From contig JAIBAE010000006.1 in NCBI GenBank assembly GCA_019695345.1, forward strand, positions 45,798-109,797: a DNA stretch of 64,000 nucleotides. The letters run 5' to 3'. The position numbers and the translations under genes were made by a program. The stretch is from Bacteroidota bacterium (GTDB lineage: Bacteria > Bacteroidota > Ignavibacteria > Kapaibacteriales > NICIL-2). Below, one piece after another: positions 1 through 10,300 of this stretch. Below the pieces are notes generated by a model, which saw nothing but the letters and a program-made list of their open reading frames with translations, ran no database searches and was not told the DNA's origin. The first letter of the stretch is position 1. The number at the start of each line of letters is the position of its first letter.

Positions 1-996
1 AGCGCCATTCCAACTTGCTATTTCTTCTAAACGGCGTTTGGGAAGTTTGAATGTAGTTAGTGCTTCTTGAATTTGTTCCTTGGTAATACCTTCGCGGTGG
101 GCTGCAGCAATTACTGCAAGTGTATTGCGGATATTGTATTCTCCGGCAAGCGGTGAAGTAAACCTGGAAAAGATTAATCCGTTTTTCAGAACAGTAAAGT
201 ATGTTTCAGTTTCGCCGTAATGAATATCCACAGCGCGCCAATAGCAACTAGAATCTAACCCAAATGTTTCTACTGTTGCAAACACGGTACTGATTATATC
301 GGCTACATTAGAATCTTCGCCATTGGCAATTATAACTCCGTTACGAGGAACAAGCCGAGCAAACAATCTGAATGAACGCTTTATTTCAGCAAGAGAAGAA
401 AATATATCAGCGTGGTCGAATTCGATATTGTTTATGATTGCTATATCCGGACGGTATAACATAAACTTTGAGCGTTTATCAAAGTACGCAGTATCGTATT
501 CATCGCCTTCGCTTATAAAGTATCCTTGCTCATTATTGGGAACCAGTCGGCAACCTAAACCAAAGTTACCGGTAATTGCACCTATAAGGAATCCGGTTGG
601 TTTTTGGGCTGAGGCAAACATCCATGCGGCAAGCGAGCTTGTTGATGTTTTACCGTGAGTTCCGGTGATAACAATTGAAGTATGCTGTTGTATGAATTCA
701 TTCCGAATGAGTTCGGACATTGATACCAACGTGAATCTGTTATCGAGTGCTGCTTCGAGTTCGGGATTACCGCGACTTATTGCATTACCAACAACTACAA
801 TATCGGGGCTGAAGTAGGTTATAGAATTTTCCTGGAAGCCATCGGTGTAGTGAATGCCTTTAGCATGTAAGAAATCACTCATTGGCGGATACACTTGTGC
901 ATCGGAACCTCCAACAATAAAACCGGCTTCTACACATGCGCCAGCTACTGCGCCCATTGCAGTACCACCAATGCCAATAAAATACAGTCGCTTCAT
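1..996 (-). CDS. mpl: Mpl-type murein tripeptide ligase (3' end beyond window)
   Basis: Mur ligase that attaches the recycled tripeptide L-Ala-gamma-D-Glu-meso-DAP to UDP-MurNAc in cytoplasmic peptidoglycan recycling. The ATG is at 996 and the frame is open to base 1, giving 332 codons without a stop. The N-terminus has the Rossmann motif FIGIGGTAMG and the Mpl-like GSDAQVYPPMSDFL, which favours Mpl over MurC. The ATP loop reads ITGTHGKTSTSS near residue 111, and NNIEFDHADIF follows. It lies downstream of the PAP2 gene on the same strand, 95 bp away, with a family A repeat between them. The C-terminal domain is outside the window. Confidence 0.88.
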   Translation of the reverse strand, partial: MKRLYFIGIGGTAMGAVAGACVEAGFIVGGSDAQVYPPMSDFLHAKGIHYTDGFQENSITYFSPDIVVVGNAISRGNPELEAALDNRFTLVSMSELIRNEFIQQHTSIVITGTHGKTSTSSLAAWMFASAQKPTGFLIGAITGNFGLGCRLVPNNEQGYFISEGDEYDTAYFDKRSKFMLYRPDIAIINNIEFDHADIFSSLAEIKRSFRLFARLVPRNGVIIANGEDSNVADIISTVFATVETFGLDSSCYWRAVDIHYGETETYFTVLKNGLIFSRFTSPLAGEYNIRNTLAVIAAAHREGITKEQIQEALTTFKLPKRRLEEIASWNGA

Positions 997-1032
997 AATT
1001 CTATACGATAAGGGTTAGGGAAGTGTGGTTGT

Positions 1033-1093
1033 TTCTTTCCCGCAAAAGTACGGATGTTTATTGTACGTTGTTCGGAGCGGTTGCGATAGCATC
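1033..1093 (-). repeat. Family A intergenic repeat, copy 1
   Basis: Read on the minus strand it starts on the TGA stop of the PAP2 gene (TGATGCTATCGCA), continues with CCGCTCCGAAC and ends in TTTTGCGGGAAAGAA. CCGC can pair with GCGG. The distal half contains TACTTTTG, a match to a Bacteroidota -7 element, 46 bp before the mpl start. Confidence 0.75.
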
Positions 1094-1958
1094 ACCAACT
1101 AAGGGAATAATTTAGCGTAAAGGTACCGTTGGGATATAGAATTGGATAGATTGATGATTGTGATTTTCCGTTTTTGTGAGGTAAATCTTTGTGAGCTACA
1201 ATTTGCCCAAATCCGTATCCGAGAGCAATGGCAAGTGGGTAATCGCTAACCCAGTGGATTCCTTGCCCAACCATGCCTAGAGCTAATAAACTTACCGCCG
1301 GATACCCGACATATGGTAACCATGTTGCTTCTGGATAGTTCTCGCAGACAACGGTTAACGTAGCCAACGCGGTAGTAACGTGTCCGCTTGGGAAGGCATC
1401 GTAGTGAGGTACATGTTTGTGATACTCAATCTGATTTGGAAAAAAATCCCAACGACCGGTTGAAGGTGCAGTTGTAACAAATGGGCTCTCACGCCCGGTA
1501 ATATGTTTTAGTACTTGTACAACAGCCCCACCGGCTAAAATTACTTCTGTTACCTGGCTGGCAGTTCTTAAAGCACGTTTGTCGTCGGCCGCCCAACCGT
1601 ACAGACCAAACCCAATTGCAATTCCAAACTGAAATTTGCCATCACCAATGTCAACGCCACGGTCGTGTATATAAGCAACCGTTTTATTGCTTTGATACCA
1701 ATCTTTTACCGGGTCGTACATTTCTCTGTCATATGCTATGGTAGCCAATGTAGAAACTGTGATTCCTGCATATAATGGGATGTATTTTGTATCCCATGCT
1801 GCTGAACCAAACCGATACCAATCGTTAGGAAGATTGGTAATAAAGTCGAATGTTCCAACAGAGAGAGAGTCTTGGTGAACAAGGGTTGAATCACTACTCT
1901 GAGCTTTGGAACATGATGTTAGTATTACAAAAAGTAAGAAATAATATAGTGTTTTCAT
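1092..1958 (-). CDS. PAP2-family phosphatase lipoprotein
   Basis: Membrane-anchored phosphatase of the PAP2 superfamily, probably acting on a lipid phosphate or pyrophosphate outside the cytoplasmic membrane; the substrate is unknown. The chosen ATG at 1958 gives a signal peptide MKTLYYFLLFVILTSC with a lipobox (LTSC); the longer frame starting at 2045 only adds a non-signal leader. Catalytic motifs are visible: KHITGRESPF (motif 1, with RES in place of the usual RP), FPSGHVTTAL (motif 2) and a GIHWVSDYPLAIALG segment (motif 3 histidine and aspartate). It is divergent from lepA. The stop codon is the first three bases of a family A repeat. Confidence 0.85.
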   Translation of the reverse strand: MKTLYYFLLFVILTSCSKAQSSDSTLVHQDSLSVGTFDFITNLPNDWYRFGSAAWDTKYIPLYAGITVSTLATIAYDREMYDPVKDWYQSNKTVAYIHDRGVDIGDGKFQFGIAIGFGLYGWAADDKRALRTASQVTEVILAGGAVVQVLKHITGRESPFVTTAPSTGRWDFFPNQIEYHKHVPHYDAFPSGHVTTALATLTVVCENYPEATWLPYVGYPAVSLLALGMVGQGIHWVSDYPLAIALGYGFGQIVAHKDLPHKNGKSQSSIYPILYPNGTFTLNYSLSW

Positions 1959-2011
1959 CGTATGCGTTAAGTAATGGGCTGCAAACTTACAACCATCTGC
2001 ACTTTTCTCTG

Positions 2012-2019
2012 TATTTTTG
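2012..2019 (+). promoter_or_regulatory. Probable lepA -7 promoter element
   Basis: TATTTTTG followed by CGGC matches the Bacteroidota -7 consensus TAnnTTTG and lies 55 bp before the lepA ATG. No good -33 TTTG is seen at the expected distance, so the call rests on the -7 box alone. Confidence 0.4.
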
Positions 2020-2073
2020 CGGCTCGAATTTTGTAATTCCACCACATTTACGGTGTTAGAAGAATACCACTAT

Positions 2074-3879
2074 ATGAATAATATTAGAAATTTCTGCATC
2101 ATTGCACACATAGACCACGGGAAATCAACATTAGCTGATAGGTTGTTGGAGAGAACCGGAAGAGTTACCGCCCGCGAAATGACCATGAACCAGATTCTGG
2201 ACGATAATCCCTTAGAACAAGAGCGTGGCATAACCATTAAGCTCCACGCCATCCAGATGAGTTATGCAGCCAAAGATGGAGAAAAGTACACCCTGAACTT
2301 AATTGATACTCCCGGACACGTAGATTTCTCCTACGAAGTATCACGTTCACTTGCTGCATGTGAGGGAGCTTTGTTAGTTGTAGATGCAACGCAAGGAGTA
2401 GAAGCTCAAACCATTAGTAACTTGTTTTTAGCTATTGATGCAGGTTTGGAGATAATTCCGGTTATCAATAAAATTGATTTGCCTTCTGCTGTTACAACCA
2501 TAGATGGCGTTAAAAAGCAAGTGATGGATTTGATTGGCTGTAAAGAAGAAGATATGATTCTTGCATCCGCTAAAGCTGGTATTGGAATAGATGAAATCTT
2601 AGAGGCTGTAGTAGAGAAGATTCCAGCACCTGTTGGCGACGCAACCAAACCACTCCGAGCATTGATTTACGATTCTATATATGATGCGTATCGTGGAGTT
2701 GTTGTAAATGTTCGGGTGTTCGATGGCACTTTAAAAGAAAAAGATAAAGTCCGTTTTATGGCTACCAACATGGATTATGAAACAGACGAAGTTGGTGTGC
2801 TATATATGAAAGAACACAGAACGGGTGTATTAAAGGCAGGAGATGTAGGGTACTTTACTGCTGCCATTCGCCGAGTTCAGGATACTAAAGTTGGTGATAC
2901 CGTAACTCATGCAAACAAACCATGTGAAGAAGCAATTGCAGGGTTCCGCGAGGTAAAGCCAATGGTATTTAGCGGGATTTACCCCGCAGATAGCGATGAC
3001 TTTGAAGATTTACGAGAGGCACTTGGTAAACTAACCTTAAACGATTCAGCAATTTCTTACGAACCGGAAAGTTCAACAGCTTTGGGATTTGGTTTCCGTT
3101 GCGGTTTCCTTGGGTTGTTACACATGGAGATTGTTCAGGAACGTTTGGAACGTGAATTTAATCAGACGATTGTAAACACTGTTCCTAACGTACGGTATTT
3201 GGTACGCCGTACAGATGGTGAAGAATTATGGGTTGATAATCCTGCACAGATGCCGCCTACTGGCAACATAAATGAAATTCTTGAGCCATACATCAAAGCT
3301 CAAATAATTACACCAACAGAATATGTTGGAAGTATTATGAAATTATGTATGGATAGACGAGGAACAATTTTAGGACAGCACTACTTGACCGAAACTAGAG
3401 TTGACATGACGTTTGAGTTACCACTTGCGGAGGTGGTTTTTGATTTTTACGATAAGTTAAAATCAATCTCACGTGGTTACGCTTCTTTAGATTACGAGTA
3501 TTCCGAATACAAAGCCGGCGATTTGGTTAAGCTTGATATTCTCCTCAACACAGAACCAGTTGATGCTTTGTCAACAATTGTTCACCGCCAAAAAGCATAC
3601 GAGTGGGGTCGCAAACTGTGCGCAAAACTCAAAACACTTATTCCACGCCAAATGTTTGATGTAGCCATACAGGCAGCAATTGGAGCTAAAATCGTATCGC
3701 GCGATTCCATCAGTGCAATACGCAAAAACGTGTTGGCTAAATGTTATGGTGGAGATATTTCGCGTAAACGTAAACTTCTCGAAAAACAAAAGGAAGGTAA
3801 AAAGCGCATGAAACAGATAGGTCGTGTAGAAGTACCACAAGAAGCATTCTTGGCCGTACTTAGCTTAGATGATGATTAA
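2074..3879 (+). CDS. lepA: Elongation factor 4 (LepA)
   Basis: Ribosome-associated translational GTPase, 601 aa, the usual LepA length. The ATG at 2074 puts [17 protein letters not shown] at residues 7-23, the standard LepA start; an in-frame TTG at 2017 would add 19 atypical residues. G motifs are present: AHIDHGKST (G1), DTPGHVDF (G3), NKIDLP (G4). The family-specific C-terminal domain with a basic [14 protein letters not shown] segment precedes [12 protein letters not shown]. It is divergent from the PAP2 gene and followed by signal peptidases on the same strand; a lepA-lepB order is common in bacteria. Identification is secure. Confidence 0.97.
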   Translation: MNNIRNFCIIAHIDHGKSTLADRLLERTGRVTAREMTMNQILDDNPLEQERGITIKLHAIQMSYAAKDGEKYTLNLIDTPGHVDFSYEVSRSLAACEGALLVVDATQGVEAQTISNLFLAIDAGLEIIPVINKIDLPSAVTTIDGVKKQVMDLIGCKEEDMILASAKAGIGIDEILEAVVEKIPAPVGDATKPLRALIYDSIYDAYRGVVVNVRVFDGTLKEKDKVRFMATNMDYETDEVGVLYMKEHRTGVLKAGDVGYFTAAIRRVQDTKVGDTVTHANKPCEEAIAGFREVKPMVFSGIYPADSDDFEDLREALGKLTLNDSAISYEPESSTALGFGFRCGFLGLLHMEIVQERLEREFNQTIVNTVPNVRYLVRRTDGEELWVDNPAQMPPTGNINEILEPYIKAQIITPTEYVGSIMKLCMDRRGTILGQHYLTETRVDMTFELPLAEVVFDFYDKLKSISRGYASLDYEYSEYKAGDLVKLDILLNTEPVDALSTIVHRQKAYEWGRKLCAKLKTLIPRQMFDVAIQAAIGAKIVSRDSISAIRKNVLAKCYGGDISRKRKLLEKQKEGKKRMKQIGRVEVPQEAFLAVLSLDDD

Positions 3880-3882
3880 TCA

Positions 3883-3950
3883 TTTGCTATCACATGACCG
3901 CACCGAACAGTAGATTACCAAACAAGCTTATATAAGCGGTACAAAACCGC
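3883..3950 (+). repeat. Family A intergenic repeat, copy 2
   Basis: Starts four bases after the lepA stop: TTTGCTATCACATGACCGC then ACCGAAC. The distal arm is diverged, but GCGGT (3936-3940) can pair with ACCGC of the core. It is the only copy with an unclear distal end. Confidence 0.6.
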
Positions 3951-3993
3951 AAATGTTAACAAAACCTAAATCGTGAAACTATACACCATGAAC

Positions 3994-4011
3994 CTCGTTT
4001 GATGAAACGAG
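3994..4011 (+). other. Small hairpin between lepA and lepB
   Basis: CTCGTTT, loop GATG, then AAACGAG: a perfect 7 bp stem with no proper T-run. It covers an alternative ATG at 4002 and supports choosing the lepB start at 4035. Confidence 0.4.
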
Positions 4012-4034
4012 TTTGTTCACAACACTTTAGAATC

Positions 4035-4988
4035 ATGGAAAACAATAAAGCAAATCAGAACCCATTCAAACGTTATTGGGAATGGCGTAATAATAAAAAG
4101 GAAGCCGAACGCATTGCCTACGAAAAAATGAATTTCAAAGAAAAAGTAATTTCATGGGTAAAAACTCTGGGCGGCGCAATAGTGGTTGTTACTATTCTCA
4201 ACGGGATATTAATAGCGTCGTTTGTTGTACCAACAGGCTCCATGGAAAATACAGTTATGACCGGTGAGTTTTTGTTTGTAAACAAATTCAAATACGGTCC
4301 ATCAACACCACAAATTATTCCTATACTCAACATTCCATTACCTTTCTACAAGACACCTCCAATCTGGAGTCCAAAACAAGGCGATGTAATTGTGTTTATC
4401 TATCCGGGTGATAGAGAAGAAGTTAAACACGAAGAGTTTATGTATTACTTAAAACGTTGTGTTGCTGTTTCCGGTGATACGTTGAAAATAGTTAACGATA
4501 GTGTCTATGTAAATGGAGTTCAATTCCACCTACCACCCGGTGGTAAGTATATTGATAACCCAACATATCACGACGAAAGTTATACTTTTCCGGTTGGGAA
4601 AAACTTCACTCGTAGTAATTACGGCCCAATAAGAATTCCCAAAATGGGCGATGTTATTACACTTACAAATGATAATTTCAACGAATGGAACATCTTCATT
4701 CAACGTGAAGGGCATAAGGTAGAGCGAAATGGCGATGATTTCATGATCGATGGCGTTAAAACTAACTCCTACACTGTAAACCGCGACTATGTTTTTGGGA
4801 TGGGTGATAACAGAAATAACAGCTTAGATAGTAGATATTGGGGTTTTATTCCTAAACAAGATGTAGTTGGTACTCCAATGATGGTATATTGGTCATGGGA
4901 AACTGAAGATAGGAATGGCAGACCACTAACAATGTTTAAGAAATTGTCAAAGATTCGTTGGTCACGTTTAGGTTCCATCATAAACTAA
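4035..4988 (+). CDS. lepB: Type I signal peptidase (first of two)
   Basis: Membrane serine peptidase (S26) that removes signal peptides of exported proteins. The start is the ATG at 4035, giving MENNKANQ; a TTG at 3999 or ATG at 4002 would add only about 12 residues lying in a hairpin. Topology is a cytoplasmic basic N-terminus, one TM segment (about residues 44-64), then the catalytic domain. The nucleophile Ser is in VVPTGSM (S69), the general-base Lys in KRCVAVSGD (about K139), and the C-terminal box is GMGDNRNNSLDSRYWG. At 317 aa it is longer than its neighbour because of an insert of about 50 residues. It is separated from the second copy by a terminator. Confidence 0.93.
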   Translation: MENNKANQNPFKRYWEWRNNKKEAERIAYEKMNFKEKVISWVKTLGGAIVVVTILNGILIASFVVPTGSMENTVMTGEFLFVNKFKYGPSTPQIIPILNIPLPFYKTPPIWSPKQGDVIVFIYPGDREEVKHEEFMYYLKRCVAVSGDTLKIVNDSVYVNGVQFHLPPGGKYIDNPTYHDESYTFPVGKNFTRSNYGPIRIPKMGDVITLTNDNFNEWNIFIQREGHKVERNGDDFMIDGVKTNSYTVNRDYVFGMGDNRNNSLDSRYWGFIPKQDVVGTPMMVYWSWETEDRNGRPLTMFKKLSKIRWSRLGSIIN

Positions 4989-5009
4989 TAAAAGCAACAC
5001 ATCAGTAAG

Positions 5010-5040
5010 GCAGGTCAACTCAATGACCTGCTTTTTATTT
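5010..5040 (+). terminator. Intrinsic terminator after first lepB
   Basis: GCAGGTCA, loop ACTCAA, TGACCTGC, then TTTTTATTT. Perfect 8 bp stem and T-run. Confidence 0.85.
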
Positions 5041-5047
5041 TCTACAC

Positions 5048-5848
5048 ATGGGGCAGCAGCAAACTACAGCAATTACTAAAGATTTGACTAACATTACCAC
5101 CCGCGATGTTATGTTAGGAGTATTCATTGCAATTGGGATTGCTTTATTGTTAAAAATGTTCTTTATAGGTATGTACCGCATTCCAACGGGGTCAATGATA
5201 CCAACGCTAACATCCGGTGATTATGTTATTGTTAATAAAGTTGCGTATGCATTTGGCTTACCCGAAAAAATTCCATTTACTGATATTGATGTGGGGTTTA
5301 GAAGTAGATGGTATTTCAATAATATTAAACAAGGTGATATTGTTGTATTTGAATTCCCTGAGCCGGAAAAGTTTCGTTCCGCACCTTTGTTTTTTGTAAA
5401 AAGAGTTATTGGTTTACCCGGTGATACAATTGCAGTACGTGAAAATCTGGAGTATTTTGGCGAGTCGGCATTACAACAACGGAAGTTATCCAAACAATTG
5501 TTGAGCCGTACTCCATTTGCAGGACCACTCGTCATTCCAAATAAAGGGTTAACTGTGCATATAGATAGTAAGAACATAGACCTGTGGCGAGATGCAATAC
5601 AAAAGGATGGAGCTGATGTTGACATCATAAATAACGTTATCACCATTAATAACAATAGCGTTTCTTCTTATACTTTTAAGAATAATTTCTATTATGTAAT
5701 GGGCGATAATAGAGGTAACAGTTTTGATTCTCGTTTTTGGGGTTTAGTTAGTGAGAAGCGAATTCTTGGAAAACCTGTTTTCATCTATTGGTCTCACGCA
5801 GATGGAAATCAGATTCTCTGGAACAGAATAGGCACTATAATACATTAG
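5048..5848 (+). CDS. lepB: Type I signal peptidase (second of two)
   Basis: Second S26 signal peptidase, 266 aa. It has a TM segment at about residues 21-40, the nucleophile in YRIPTGSM (S49), the catalytic Lys in VKRVIGLPGD (about K118) and the conserved VMGDNRGNSFDSRFWG box, so both tandem copies look active. It shares only the catalytic core with the preceding copy; the middle region differs, so the duplication is old or the two differ in substrates. It starts 8 bases after the terminator of the first copy and is followed 4 bp later by hemW, suggesting a lepB-hemW transcript. Confidence 0.93.
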   Translation: MGQQQTTAITKDLTNITTRDVMLGVFIAIGIALLLKMFFIGMYRIPTGSMIPTLTSGDYVIVNKVAYAFGLPEKIPFTDIDVGFRSRWYFNNIKQGDIVVFEFPEPEKFRSAPLFFVKRVIGLPGDTIAVRENLEYFGESALQQRKLSKQLLSRTPFAGPLVIPNKGLTVHIDSKNIDLWRDAIQKDGADVDIINNVITINNNSVSSYTFKNNFYYVMGDNRGNSFDSRFWGLVSEKRILGKPVFIYWSHADGNQILWNRIGTIIH

Positions 5849-5852
5849 GTTA

Positions 5853-7058
5853 ATGAATATCAGCTTGTACATACACGTTCCATTCTGCGAAAAGAAATGT
5901 CGTTATTGCGATTTCTATTCCATAGAGCGTATGCACCAGAAAGATGAGTTTGTGCAGATGGTAACGCGTGAATTAGCTTTACGTGCAACAATGATAGCTC
6001 AACAACATTCTGTAAAGACAATCTTTTTTGGTGGTGGAACACCTTCATTACTTTCACCTACACAATTCCAAACCATTGGGGATGCAATTCACAATCATTA
6101 TCATGTGGATTCCGACTGTGAGTGGACAATGGAATGTAATCCCGGTACTGTTACGCTTGAAAATCTACAGCAGTACAAAACATCCGGAGTTAACAGAATC
6201 AGTTTTGGTGTACAATCTTTTCACCAAACAGAGTTAGAGTTCCTTGATAGAATACACTCACCAGAAGACGCAGAAACCGCTGTAGAACTTGCCAGAACAG
6301 CCGGAATACACAACATTAACATTGATTTGATGTTTGCTCTTCCGCATCAAACTAAAGAGACTTTTACAGCAACCTTACAACGGGCGTTAGCACTTAACAC
6401 CGAACATATTTCTGCGTACAGTTTGATTTACGAAGAAGGTACACCGTTGTTTACTATGTTGCAAAAAGGCGAAGTGTCTCAGTCATCCGAAGAAACAGAT
6501 GCTGAGATGTACCAACTGGCAATAAACACTTTAACTTCAAACGGCTACTCGCAATATGAGATTTCAAACTTTGCTAAACCAGGATTAGAGTGTAAGCATA
6601 ATTTGGTGTACTGGAATGCTGAGGAATATTTATCATTCGGACCGTCAGCACATGGGTTTATAAACAACTCACGTTATTGGAATTACCGAAACATCTCAAC
6701 ATACTTACAAAAACTACAAAATAACGAACTTCCAACAGCAAATAGCGAGGTACTGTCTGTTTCTGAGAGAATGTTCGAGCGTGCCTTTTTGGAACTAAGG
6801 GCGCAAGGCGTGCGCCTGGATAAATTCAAGACCGATTTTGGAATAGATATTACAAACGATTTAAAGAGTACTATCCAACTCTGGAGCGATGAACACCTTG
6901 TAACTTTGCACAACGGCAAGCTATCGCTAACATCAAGCGGTTATTCTGTTTGCGATGAACTAACATTACAACTGATTTCCGGTTTAGAAAAATATACTTC
7001 ATCTGTATGGAAACCGGCACCAGATAATCAATATCAGGACGTGTTTACTATTCTTTAG
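5853..7058 (+). CDS. hemW: Radical SAM heme chaperone HemW
   Basis: Radical SAM protein of the HemN/HemW family, 401 aa. The 4Fe-4S motif is FCEKKCRYCDF (C12, C16, C19). The residue after the third Cys is D and the fourth cysteine typical of true coproporphyrinogen dehydrogenase HemN is absent, so HemW (heme chaperone) is the better call. FFGGGTPSLL and the SFGVQSF and NIDLMFALPHQT strands are typical. It lies 4 bp after the second lepB, so it is probably co-transcribed. Confidence 0.92.
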   Translation: MNISLYIHVPFCEKKCRYCDFYSIERMHQKDEFVQMVTRELALRATMIAQQHSVKTIFFGGGTPSLLSPTQFQTIGDAIHNHYHVDSDCEWTMECNPGTVTLENLQQYKTSGVNRISFGVQSFHQTELEFLDRIHSPEDAETAVELARTAGIHNINIDLMFALPHQTKETFTATLQRALALNTEHISAYSLIYEEGTPLFTMLQKGEVSQSSEETDAEMYQLAINTLTSNGYSQYEISNFAKPGLECKHNLVYWNAEEYLSFGPSAHGFINNSRYWNYRNISTYLQKLQNNELPTANSEVLSVSERMFERAFLELRAQGVRLDKFKTDFGIDITNDLKSTIQLWSDEHLVTLHNGKLSLTSSGYSVCDELTLQLISGLEKYTSSVWKPAPDNQYQDVFTIL

Positions 7059-7161
7059 GTTTTTCAGCCCCACCAACCTGTTTCAAACAGCCCTTCCTTT
7101 TGCATAGACAGAAGAGCCATTCTCCAAATACCATACATCGTGATGAGATTGTTTCTGTAGT

Positions 7162-7233
7162 GAAGGAACTGTCCTGCAAGTGGGGGATAGATTGAGAACA
7201 TGAGATTTGCTGCAGTCCTGCGGTAGCAAAAAA
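7162..7233 (-). repeat. Family A intergenic repeat, copy 3
   Basis: On the minus strand: TTTTTTGCTACCGCAGGAC then TGCAGC, distal TTGCAGGACAGTTCC. The stem pair is CTGCA with TGCAG, a compensated variant of CCGCA/TGCGG. It lies between hemW and the first DUF2723 gene, with the proximal arm towards the latter. Confidence 0.6.
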
Positions 7234-7324
7234 CAAAAACTTAACAGAATTATGTAAGAATTAACCATACGTTTATTGTTCCTTTTGTAGATTGTAGCTT
7301 ATTCGGTTTTTCATTTTATGGAAT

Positions 7325-10300
7325 ATGAAGCAATTTGCCTTTTTAAAGCATGGATTTGCCGTTGTTAGCTTACTTGTTTCGCTAATAACATACACGTTAA
7401 CAGTACAACCAACCGTTCCGTTTTGGGATTGCGGTGAGTTTACTGCAGCTACCGTTGAACAACAGGTTCCGCACCCACCCGGCGCACCATTATTTTTAAT
7501 GGTTGGCAAGTTGTTCCATTTACTTCCCATTGGCGACCCTGCTGTTCGCGTTAACATGGTTTCGGTTGTTGCAAGTGCAATAACTGTTTGGCTTTTGTAT
7601 TACATTATCATCATGGCAATACAATGGCACAGAAAAACAGAGATTGATTCTGTTGGAGCAGCTATTACAGTATTTGGTTCGGCCTTAGTTGGTGCATTAG
7701 CGTTTACCTTTAGCGATACGTTTTGGTTCAATGCCGTTGAAAGCGAAGTGTATGCTTCCTCGTCGGTATTTGTTGCCATTGTAGTGTACCTGATGATGCG
7801 ATGGAACGAAGTTGCAGACCAACCCGGGCATGAACGGTATTTATTACTACTTGCTTATTTACTTGGACTTTCAACCGGCGTACACCTTCTTAGTATTCTT
7901 GCGGTTTTCTCAATTGTCTTGATTGTGTATTTCAGAAGGTACTCAGTTACACCAATATCGTTTGCGGTAATGGGTGTTGCAGCATTGTTTACATTTTATA
8001 TAGTGTATGTTGTAGTTGTTCAGACCTTTCCTGCGTTACTTGCCGGAAAACTTCCGTTTAAAAATGAAGCGTTGGAATATTCTGTAGAGAATTCTGATGT
8101 AGTTAGATTGTTAGGTTGGGGAACGATAATTATGGCGGCAATTGGTGCCGGTTATGGTTATCTAAAAAATATGAGAATTGTGGCGTTGGTGTGTTCATCG
8201 TTTGTGTTGATGTTTGTTGGTTACACAACGTACACTCACATTTTGGTTCGCTCTAATGCTAACCCGCCTATGAATGAGAACTCACCGAAAACCTTAGATG
8301 ATCTTATTTCCTATTTAGGTCGCGACCAATATGGTAACGCCCCGACACTTTTACCCCGACGTTACAGCCAGGAAGGAAGATACCGCGAAGGCTATTTGAA
8401 ACATGGTAAGTGGAATCCACCGCCAATGAAAACGGTAATTTCCAAAGATGGGCAGTTATCGTATTCTGTTCCCGATTTAAAAGGGATGAAGTTAAACATG
8501 TCGGGAGAGATGGATTATTTATTTGATTACCAACTGAACCACATGTACTGGCGGTATTTTCTGTGGAATTTTGTTGGCAGGACAAGTGATATTCAGGACT
8601 CACCTTCGTGGTCGTTTGCTACTAAACAAAAAGACGTTGACGAAATAAACTTTCAGAACGGCTATGCCGAACATTTTCCAATTAGGTTTTTCTACATTCC
8701 ATTTTTGTTAGGGTTAATTGGCTTAATCTATCAATTCAAAAATGACCCCAAAATGGCATTGGTGATGTTCACCATGTTTTTAGTGATGGGGGTTGTAGCA
8801 GCATTTGCACAAAACCAACAAGACCCTCAGCCACGCGAACGTGATTACTTCTATACTGGTTCGTTTATGGTGTGGTGCCTTTGGATTGGATATGGAATAT
8901 ATGCCTGTATAGATTGGGCTAAAGCAGTATCTAAACCAGCAATTGCAGGCGGTATTTTTGCATTAGGTATAGTTGCTATACCTGTAAACATGGGATATAA
9001 CGGATGGTTTATTCACAGCCGTGCCGGCAATTATGTTCCGTTCGATTACTCATACAACATACTACAAAGCTGTAAACCTAACGCCATCTTATTTACCAAT
9101 GGCGATAACGATACTTTCCCGTTATGGTTGTTACAAGATGTGTATGGAGTGCGAAGAGATATACGCATTGTAAACCTAAGTTTAGGGAATACATTGTGGT
9201 ACGTAAATCAGCTCAAGAATTATGAGCCGTGGGGAGCTAAAAAGATTCCTCTTTCTTTTAAAGATGAATCGCTGTTAGCAAAAGAATATTCCGCTGAAGC
9301 ACTAAAGATAACCGTTGGTAAAGCAGAAAGTGTTTCTGTTGATATTTCTCCTGAAGTGTATAAAGAATTCACCAACGACCCTGCATTCATAGCACAAGGT
9401 AAAATGAATTATACATATACCGGTATTCCTCGTGGTGAAGGTTATACATTTACAATAGCTCATCAACTTGTTAATGATATTATCAAACAAACAAAACTCG
9501 AACGCCCAATCTATTTTTCTATGACATGTGGTTACCCCGGAGCTGATGTGTATGCCGGCTTGGGTAAATTCTGTATGTTGGATGGAATGGCATATAGAGT
9601 GTATCCGTACGAAGTTGGCGGCGAGGGACAAAAGTTGAATGCCGATGTAATGGAGAAATCGTTATTGAATTGCGATAATACCGACGCGTACAGTACAACA
9701 TTTAAGTATGGGTTTAAGATGCGAAATCTCAATAACCCAAATGTGTATTACGATGAACATCATCGCCGTTACATTGATAATTATCGCACGTTGTATATTA
9801 GGTATGCCGATTCTCTGTTAACGGTAAATCAGAATGAGAAAGCAATTAAGATACTGGATGCAATGAATCAAACGTTGTCTACAAAGTTGTTTCCAATGAC
9901 GTATGCATTGGTATCGGATGTTGCAACAAGTTACAAACGTGCAGGTGCCGATAAACAGGCAAAAGAAATGGCAAGTATTGCTATAGCACAATGTAAACAG
10001 CTTGAAGCAAAACCGGAACTCAAAAAACAAGTTGCTCAGTTTGTTGATAGACTTCCGCCAACTGCGGTTATGGAACAAATGTATGAGCTAATGGGTGAGT
10101 TTGAAAATGCTCGTGGAGTAATTCGCGAGCAGATGAGAATGTATCCTAACGACCCAAGTATGGAAGTACGGTTGGTTGTAATTGACATTGATGAGTTGGT
10201 TGAGAAAAAGCAGATTACAAAAGCAATTGAGAAATGTGATGAATATATTGTGAAATTACAACAGAAGAACGACCCACGATATATTCAGACCATTACATCG

